Below, one piece after another: positions 14,190-18,294 of a stretch of 18,294 bases of DNA; position 1 is the first letter of the stretch, and every line of letters begins with the position of its first letter. The position numbers and the translations under genes were made by a program. The stretch comes from an uncultured Pseudoflavonifractor sp. (GTDB taxonomy: Bacteria; Bacillota; Clostridia; Oscillospirales; Oscillospiraceae): contig CAJFTA010000047.1 in assembly GCA_904419835.1 (NCBI GenBank), positions 1 through 18,294 on the forward strand, given 5' to 3'. Under the pieces are notes generated by a model. It was not told where the DNA came from. It searched no databases and was given only the letters and a program-made list of their open reading frames with translations.

Positions 14190-15875
14190 TTATGTTCCGC
14201 TGACCGCCCGGTTGATGGCGGACAGGATGCCTTTGAGGGGGGCCAGGTTGATGTTGTGGGAGATGCCCACGCCGAAGTGGTCCCTGCCCTCCTGGTCCCG
14301 CAGCTGGATATAGGCCACGGCCATGGAGTCGGAGCCGTCGGAGATGGCGTGCTCCTTGTAGTCCACAAAGGTGAAGCGGTCCATCTTCTGGCCGTGGATG
14401 GCGTTAAAGAAGGCGTCGATGGGGCCGTTGCCTGAGCCGTTGACCTGGAAGGCGGCGTCATGGTGGCGGATGGTGCCCGCGAAGGTGACGTGGGAGTGGC
14501 CCTCCTCGTCGGTGAACTCGGCGAAGGAGTGGCGCACCAGCTGGTAGGGCTGGGTGGCGTCGATATAGTTCTCCTTGAACAGCTCGTAAATCCGCTCCGG
14601 CTTGAGCTCGGTGCCCACCCGGTCGGTCTCCACCTGGACAATGTGGCCGAACTCGGGGTGCATGGCCTTGGGCAGGTCGAAGCCGAAGTTGTGGTGCATG
14701 ACGTAGGCGGCGCCGCCCTTGCCCGACTGGGAGTTGATGCGGATGATGGGCTCGTACTGCCGGCCCACGTCGGCGGGGTCGATGGGCAGATAGGGGATCT
14801 CCCAGTACTCGCTGCCGCTCTCCTCCATGTAGGCGGTGCCCTTGTTGATGGCGTCCTGGTGGGAACCGGAGAAGGCGGTGAACACCAGCTCGCCGGCGTA
14901 GGGCTGCCGCTCGCCCACCTTCATCTTGGTGCACCGCTCGTACATGGACTTGATTTTGTTGATGTCGGAGAAGTCCAGCTCCGGGTCCACGCCCTGGGTA
15001 TGCATGTTCAGGGCCAGGGTGACCATGTCCACGTTGCCTGTGCGCTCGCCGTTGCCGAACAGGGTGGCCTCAATCCGCTCCGCGCCGGCCAGCAGGCCCA
15101 TTTCGGCGGTGGCCACGCCGCAGCCCCGGTCGTTGTGGGGGTGGAGGGAGATGATGGCGCTGTCCCGGCTGGGCAGCTTGGAGATGAAGTACTCCAGCTC
15201 GTCGGCGAAGTAGTTGGGCATGCAGTTCTCCACCGTGGTGGGCAGGTTGAGGATGATCTTCTTCTCCGGCGTGGCGTGGATGGCCTCGATGACCGCCTGG
15301 CAGATCTCCACGGCGTAGTCCATCTCGGTGCCCATGAAGGACTCGGGGGAGTACTCGTACCGCAGGTCCATGCCCTCGGCGATAACGGGCTGGGACAGCT
15401 CGTAGATAAGCTTGGCGGCGTCGGTGGCGATCTTGGTGATGCCGTCCATGTCCATGTGGAACACCACCTTGCGCTGAAGGGTGGAGGTGGAGTTGTAGAA
15501 GTGGAGGATGACGTGCTTGGCGCCCCGGATGGCCTCAAAGGTCTTCTGGATGAGATGGGGCCGGGCCTGGACCAGCACCTGGATGGTCACGTCGTCGGGG
15601 ATGTGGCCCCCCTCGATGAGCTCCCGGCAGATCTCGTATTCCGTCTCGCTGGCGGAGGGGAAGCCGATTTCAATCTCCTTCACGCCGATGTCCACCAGAG
15701 TGTGGAAGTACTCCAGCTTCTCCTGGAGGTTCATGGGGTCCACCAGGGCCTGGTTGCCGTCCCGCAGGTCCACCGAGCACCAGATGGGGGCCTTGGTGAT
15801 CTGCTTGTCGGGCCAGGCGCGGCGCTCCATCTTCAGGGGGACGAAGGGGATGTACTTTTCATAGGCTTTTTTCAT
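14190..15875 (-). CDS. leuA: 2-isopropylmalate synthase (long LeuA2 type)
   Basis: The 561-residue enzyme joins acetyl-CoA to 2-oxoisovalerate, the first committed step of leucine synthesis. The TIM-barrel part holds the metal and catalytic residues: DLRDGNQAL (36-44, R38-D39), H245 and H247 in LHPHNDRG, and GNGERTGN (274-281). The start MKKAYEKYIPFVPLKMERRAWPDK and the lack of gaps place it in the fungal/actinobacterial-like LeuA2 branch. The C-terminal part (about 400-561) is the regulatory domain that binds leucine, with QVNGSGNGPIDAFFNAI typical of it. The ribosome binding site AAAGGAGGT is strong. It is transcribed alone from a T-box-controlled promoter, so expression should rise when tRNA-Leu is uncharged. 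Confidence 0.97.
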   Translation of the reverse strand: MKKAYEKYIPFVPLKMERRAWPDKQITKAPIWCSVDLRDGNQALVDPMNLQEKLEYFHTLVDIGVKEIEIGFPSASETEYEICRELIEGGHIPDDVTIQVLVQARPHLIQKTFEAIRGAKHVILHFYNSTSTLQRKVVFHMDMDGITKIATDAAKLIYELSQPVIAEGMDLRYEYSPESFMGTEMDYAVEICQAVIEAIHATPEKKIILNLPTTVENCMPNYFADELEYFISKLPSRDSAIISLHPHNDRGCGVATAEMGLLAGAERIEATLFGNGERTGNVDMVTLALNMHTQGVDPELDFSDINKIKSMYERCTKMKVGERQPYAGELVFTAFSGSHQDAINKGTAYMEESGSEYWEIPYLPIDPADVGRQYEPIIRINSQSGKGGAAYVMHHNFGFDLPKAMHPEFGHIVQVETDRVGTELKPERIYELFKENYIDATQPYQLVRHSFAEFTDEEGHSHVTFAGTIRHHDAAFQVNGSGNGPIDAFFNAIHGQKMDRFTFVDYKEHAISDGSDSMAVAYIQLRDQEGRDHFGVGISHNINLAPLKGILSAINRAVSGT

Positions 15876-15910
15876 GACAGTGACCTCCTTTGAACGTGCG
15901 GCCAGGGGAC

Positions 15911-16182
15911 GAAAAACGCCCCTGACCTAAAACAATTAGGTCAGGGGCGTAGAATACGCGGTACCACCCTGCTTCCGCCAGCCGTCTCCGGCGGGCGCTC
16001 ATTGGCCTCCAACAAGGCCGTGGCCGGTAACGGGGCCAGACGTTCCGCCCTACTGTGGTTCGGGCGGACGGCTCAGGGACCAGTATTCGCGCGGCGCCCT
16101 CGCACCGGCTCGCACCAACCGCCGGCTCTCTGAGCGGGACCTGCCGCGCCTTCTTCCCTTCCTCGCCTTTTGCAATGTGATT
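15911..16182 (-). ncRNA. T-box leader controlling leuA
   Basis: The leader has a T-box sequence AGGGTGGTACCGCG at 15957-15970. Stem I carries the AGAGAG motif (16126-16131) and the distal GGTTGGTGCGA loop (about 16110-16120), then GAATACTGG of the specifier loop and CCCTGAGC. The antiterminator bulge is UGGU, which pairs with a tRNA end bearing A73, as in tRNA-Leu, and does not fit tRNA-Trp. A likely specifier is CUG (Leu) at 16081-16083, followed by G. ACU and UAC in the same loop are less likely given the leuA target. A 15-bp terminator with a T5 run ends the leader. Uncharged tRNA-Leu would favour read-through into leuA. Confidence 0.93.
15912..15950 (-). terminator. Regulated terminator of the leuA T-box leader
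   Basis: A 15-bp stem (ACGCCCCTGACCTAA and its complement) with a five-base loop is followed by TTTTT on the minus strand. The CCCTG half of its ascending arm can instead pair with CAGGG of the T-box, forming the antiterminator. Confidence 0.9.
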
Positions 16183-16185
16183 GCA
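16171..16185. promoter_or_regulatory. Inverted repeat at the leuA transcription start
   Basis: Perfect arms TGCAAT and ATTGCA flank GTG and span the predicted start point, just after the -10 box. Its place suggests an operator acting on top of T-box control. It could instead fold as a small hairpin at the very 5' end of the leader. Confidence 0.45.
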
Positions 16186-16188
16186 TCT

Positions 16189-16217
16189 ATTTTAGCGTAA
16201 GAAAGGACATTTGTCAA
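16189..16217 (-). promoter_or_regulatory. Promoter of leuA
   Basis: Consensus -35 TTGACA (16212-16217), an exact 17-base spacer and -10 TAAAAT (16189-16194) on the minus strand. The transcript would start near 16182 and contain the complete T-box leader. Confidence 0.88.
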
Positions 16218-16221
16218 TAGG

Positions 16222-16288
16222 GCGTTCAGGAGCACAGGGCCTACAGCGTTCAGGAGCACAGGGCCTGGCGTTCAGGAGCACAGGGCCT
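16222..16288. repeat. Three tandem copies of a 21-bp unit over the regulator stop codon
   Basis: The unit GCGTTCAGGAGCACAGGGCCT occurs three times without mismatch at 16222-16242, 16246-16266 and 16268-16288, separated by ACA and G. On the minus strand the rightmost copy encodes the last residues (Q-A-L-C-S) and stop of the DtxR-like gene, and the other two lie just past it. This is a local duplication, too few and too tightly spaced for a CRISPR array. Confidence 0.9.
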
Positions 16289-16694
16289 GGCGGAAGAGTA
16301 CCGAGGGCATGGGCGTGCCGGAGAGGACCATCTCGCTCATTCGCTCCCGGGTGGCAGGGGAGAGACAGCACAGACACCGGTCGGCATCCAGTCGGGCGGT
16401 CTCGCCGTCCACTCCCAGGTGCTCCCGGAGATAGGCCTCCAGCAGAATCCGGTCGGTGTAGAGCCTGTTGGCGGCGCGCAGGCCGGCGGGAGTGAGGCGG
16501 ACCCGGCCGTAGCGCCGCCGCTCAATCATGCCCTCCCGGTCCAGAATGCCCAGCATATGGGCCACGCTGGAGGCGGCCACGTTCAGCCGCCGGGACACGT
16601 CCACCGAGCGCACGGCATCCAGGCCGCCCCCCAGCTCATAGATGGTGAGCAGGTAGCGGCACGCGGTCTGGGAGAGTTCCACGGCTTCCGGCAC
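16272..16694 (-). CDS. DtxR/MntR-like transcriptional regulator with altered metal site
   Basis: The protein has 140 residues from GTG at 16694. The N-terminal winged helix is clear (YLLTIYELGG about 14-24, VDVSRRLNVAASSVAHMLGILDREGMIERRRYGRVRLTPAG to about 71). It is followed by the dimer/metal domain (LLEAYLREHLGVD about 84-96). The usual metal motif around A-C-R-x-E-H reads A-D-R-C-L-C-C (104-110): the Glu-His pair is Leu-Cys, and the His before L-L-E is missing. No SH3 domain follows, as in MntR. A second GTG at 16682 is nine bases after AAGGAGGTG and may be the true start. It begins nine bases after the flavodoxin gene in the same operon, and probably controls it. Confidence 0.82.
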   Translation of the reverse strand: MPEAVELSQTACRYLLTIYELGGGLDAVRSVDVSRRLNVAASSVAHMLGILDREGMIERRRYGRVRLTPAGLRAANRLYTDRILLEAYLREHLGVDGETARLDADRCLCCLSPATRERMSEMVLSGTPMPSVLFRQALCS

Positions 16695-16702
16695 CTCCTT
16701 CC

Positions 16703-17131
16703 TCAGCCCGCCAGCGCCCGGCCCAGCGCCCGGCAGCTGGCCAGAGCGTCCTCGTCCGGCGCCTCATTGCAGATAAGGCCCTCGCTGCCCTGGAGGACGG
16801 CGCCGGCGGCGTCGGCGCGGTCGTACCAGTCCCGCATCCACTGGCCGTCGCCCCAGCCGTAGGAGCCGAAGAGAGCCACGCGCTTGCCGGACAGGCTGGC
16901 CGACAGCGCCTCAAAGAAGGGCTCAAACTCCCCCTCCTCCAGCACCTCGGCGCCCATGGCGGGGCAGCCAAGGGCCAGGCGGTCATACCCGGCGGCGTCG
17001 GCGGCGGAAATCTGGTCTACGGAGAAGAGGGACGCATCGGCCCCGGCCTCCCGGGCCCCCTCTACCACGGCCTGGGCCATGGCCTCGGTGTTGCCCGTAC
17101 CGCTCCAATAGATGACTGCAAGCTTGCTCAT
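16703..17131 (-). CDS. Short flavodoxin
   Basis: The 142-residue FMN electron carrier has the phosphate-binding loop YWSGTGNTEAMA (8-19) and the second loop LALGCPAMGAEVLEE (52-66). GSYGWGDGQWMRDW (89-102) is the third flavin loop, in which Tyr or Trp would stack on the isoalloxazine ring. Length fits the short-chain class without the 20-residue insertion. Flavodoxins replace ferredoxin when iron is scarce. AAGGAGG lies eight bases before the ATG at 17131. An upstream ATG at 17167 would place that site inside the gene and is rejected. Its partner proteins are not known here, but the DUF3793 gene 39 bases upstream and the metal-type regulator point to iron-linked redox control. Confidence 0.93.
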   Translation of the reverse strand: MSKLAVIYWSGTGNTEAMAQAVVEGAREAGADASLFSVDQISAADAAGYDRLALGCPAMGAEVLEEGEFEPFFEALSASLSGKRVALFGSYGWGDGQWMRDWYDRADAAGAVLQGSEGLICNEAPDEDALASCRALGRALAG

Positions 17132-17170
17132 AACAAAAACCTCCTTAAATTTTGAGAGAACGTTCAAGTC

Positions 17171-17752
17171 TTACGCCGCCGGGCGCTCCGCCGCGCCCAG
17201 CAGGTCCAGCAGGGAGCGCCCCCGCTCCAGCCGGCTGCATAGGGCGGAGCGGCAGAGGGCGAACTTGCGGAACTGCCGCATGGCCCCCTCCACGTCCTGA
17301 TAGACCTTCCACTCGCCGCACAGCCGGCAGCCGCTGCCGCCGTGGGTCATAAAGCCCACCACGTCCTCGGGGGGATACCCCAGGAACAGGCCCAGCTCGT
17401 GGGGGAAGCCCCCGCCCGCGGCAATCCGGCCGCTGAGACAGCGGAGGAGGGCAGCGGGGGAGGCCCCGGCGGGGTAGCCCGCCTCCTCCAGCAGCCCGGA
17501 CACCCGGGGAGAGCGGAGGCACCGCTCCAGCAGCTCGGGCCGGTAGACCAGAAGGAGAAAGCGGCGGCGGCACCGGCACAGCACCTCCATCCGAATGCCC
17601 CGGTTCTCCAGCCGCCGGGAGTAGGCCACGGCCAGCCGGGGCAGGGCGGGATACTCGGCTGCCGGCAGGGAGATGAGGCAGGCGGGCTTGAGCCCCACCA
17701 GGGCCGGGGCGCAGTGGTAGGCCACGGAGCGCTCAAATTGCGCGTGCATCAT
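17171..17752 (-). CDS. DUF3793-family protein
   Basis: The 193-residue protein is of unknown function. It shows the typical DUF3793 blocks: HCAPALVGLKPACLISL (13-29), LLLVYRPELLERCL (66-79), the near-invariant FPHELGLFLGYPPEDVVGF (116-134), and CRLCGEWKVY (142-151), which ends in the G-x-WKVY motif. It holds several Cys, including C-R-L-C and C-R-C (59-61), which might bind metal or an Fe-S cluster; this is only a suggestion. There is no signal peptide or clear membrane helix. From memory the family is often near flavodoxin and Feo iron-transport genes in clostridia. It is first in the operon, with AAGGAGG nine bases before the ATG and a palindrome overlapping the leader just upstream. Confidence 0.9.
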   Translation of the reverse strand: MMHAQFERSVAYHCAPALVGLKPACLISLPAAEYPALPRLAVAYSRRLENRGIRMEVLCRCRRRFLLLVYRPELLERCLRSPRVSGLLEEAGYPAGASPAALLRCLSGRIAAGGGFPHELGLFLGYPPEDVVGFMTHGGSGCRLCGEWKVYQDVEGAMRQFRKFALCRSALCSRLERGRSLLDLLGAAERPAA

Positions 17753-17767
17753 TGCGGGTTCCTCCTT

Positions 17768-17791
17768 AATGGTTAGTTAAAACTAACCATT
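17768..17791. promoter_or_regulatory. Palindromic operator O1 (24 bp)
   Basis: Perfect 11-bp arms AATGGTTAGTT and AACTAACCATT flank a central AA. It lies directly before the DUF3793 ribosome binding site, in the transcribed leader. It contains GGTTAG and CTAACC, the same half-sites as the DtxR iron box but spaced six bases apart rather than one. The DtxR-like protein of this operon is the most likely binder. Confidence 0.75.
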
Positions 17792-17819
17792 GGTGAAATA
17801 AAAAATGGCTGGAATGCCT

Positions 17820-17839
17820 AATGGTTAGTTAAAACTAAC
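17820..17839. promoter_or_regulatory. Palindromic operator O2 (second copy)
   Basis: The first 20 bases are identical to O1 (AATGGTTAGTT then AAAACTAAC), after which the arm diverges, leaving GTTAGTT/AACTAAC symmetric. It starts exactly 52 bases from O1, close to five helical turns, and covers the predicted transcription start. Binding here would block initiation. Confidence 0.75.
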
Positions 17840-17846
17840 TGAATAT

Positions 17847-17875
17847 AGAGTACCACATTCAGAAATGCCTGTCAA
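17847..17875 (-). promoter_or_regulatory. Promoter of the DUF3793-flavodoxin-regulator operon
   Basis: Minus strand: consensus -35 TTGACA (17870-17875), a 17-base spacer and -10 TACTCT (17847-17852, weak) preceded by TGTGG. Start is expected near 17840, on operator O2. The weak -10 fits a controlled promoter. Confidence 0.65.
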
Positions 17876-17937
17876 TCCTCTTTTTGAAACCGTAACTCCC
17901 TGCCTTTAACGGGTTTCCGCCGCCGGGAATGCTGCTT

Positions 17938-17943
17938 TATAAT
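17938..17943 (+). promoter_or_regulatory. Isolated -10-like TATAAT upstream of nagB
   Basis: A perfect TATAAT in an AT-rich stretch (17936-17951) has no good -35 box 16-18 bases before it (TTCCGC only). It may be a second nagB promoter or chance. The remaining 17944-18050 shows no gene or recognised RNA. Confidence 0.25.
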
Positions 17944-18050
17944 TTATAAAATCAGGCGGGAGAGACAGCCGGGGAGAGGCGGCCGGAAGAGTGCCACAAA
18001 GCGATCGTGCAAAAACGGCTTTTTGGATAAAAAATAAGCAGAATCTGGCC

Positions 18051-18079
18051 TTGCTTAAATGGGCGGCAGAGACTAGAAT
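18051..18079 (+). promoter_or_regulatory. Probable promoter of nagB
   Basis: TTGCTT (-35), 17-base spacer and TAGAAT (-10). Transcription would start near 18086, about 55 bases before the nagB ATG. No operator was recognised beside it. Confidence 0.65.
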
Positions 18080-18141
18080 AGAGACGAAAGAACGGCCCGG
18101 AAGGGCAGGGATTGACTACAATGAAAAAGGAGAAATGTGCC

Positions 18142-18294
18142 ATGATTCGGATTTACGCGGCGGAAAACTATGAGGAGATGAGCGAGAAGGCGGCGCGCAT
18201 CATCGCGGCGCAGGTGATTGTAAAGCCGGAGTGCGTGCTGGGCCTGGCCACGGGGTCCTCCCCGGTGGGCACCTACCAGCGGCTGGTGGAGCGG
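18142..18294 (+). CDS. nagB: Glucosamine-6-phosphate deaminase, N-terminal part
   Basis: The first 51 residues are visible before the window ends. The start MIRIYAAENYEEMSEKAA and the phosphate-binding segment CVLGLATGSSPVGTYQRLVE (about residues 31-50) are typical of NagB. This cytosolic enzyme turns glucosamine-6-phosphate into fructose-6-phosphate and ammonia, feeding amino sugars into glycolysis. The ATG at 18142 follows AAGGAGA at good spacing. An in-frame ATG at 18121 lacks a binding site. Its catalytic residues lie beyond the window. It is transcribed away from the DUF3793 operon. Confidence 0.92.
   Translation, partial: MIRIYAAENYEEMSEKAARIIAAQVIVKPECVLGLATGSSPVGTYQRLVER

Noticed and set aside
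14460..15893. A 477-residue frame on the plus strand opposite leuA
   Set aside because: Antisense of a highly conserved gene in GC-rich DNA, with no binding site at its start.
16222..16288. CRISPR array
   Set aside because: Only three 21-bp units with spacers of one and three bases, overlapping a coding end; this is a tandem duplication.
18121..18141. Upstream in-frame ATG for nagB
   Set aside because: No binding site before it, while AAGGAGA is well placed for the ATG at 18142, which also matches the family N-terminus.

Overview
The window looks like chromosomal DNA of a GC-rich, gut-type member of the Bacillota, probably Oscillospiraceae (the Flavonifractor/Lawsonibacter/Oscillibacter neighbourhood). 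This placement is an inference. It rests on strong AAGGAGG-type ribosome binding sites, a T-box leader, a DUF3793 gene, a V/A-type ATPase operon and high GC content. No phage, IS element, CRISPR array, tRNA or rRNA was seen.

Left half (about 59-9262, minus strand): one complete V/A-type ATPase operon, transcribed right to left. The order is G/H-like stalk subunit, C, I, K, F, E, A, B, D. A promoter lies near 9234-9262 and a two-hairpin terminator follows subunit D at 59-131. Gaps between genes are short except for about 200 bp between K and F, which is packed with stable hairpins. Just past the terminator a possible next gene begins and runs off the left edge.

Middle (9478-14184, plus strand): a divergent five-gene operon. 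It encodes an Lrp/AsnC regulator, a class I aminotransferase overlapping it by ATGA, a ThrH-type phosphoserine phosphatase/homoserine kinase, a DUF1015 protein, and the isoprenoid enzyme IspE. The first four suggest amino-acid metabolism, possibly serine or threonine. A 17-bp stem between IspE and LeuA serves as a terminator for both converging operons.

Right part (14190-16217, minus strand): leuA (2-isopropylmalate synthase of the long type) behind a well-preserved T-box leader. Its UGGU bulge and CUG specifier candidate fit tRNA-Leu. The promoter has a perfect TTGACA box and an inverted repeat at the start point.

Next (16272-17875, minus strand): a compact operon of DUF3793, a short flavodoxin and a DtxR-like regulator with an unusual Cys-rich metal site. 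It is preceded by two copies of a long palindrome, one at the start point and one just before the first ribosome binding site. This self-contained and probably autoregulated cassette is the least characterised system here. Three tandem 21-bp repeats cover the regulator's stop codon. At the right edge nagB (glucosamine-6-phosphate deaminase) starts on the plus strand and is cut by the window end.
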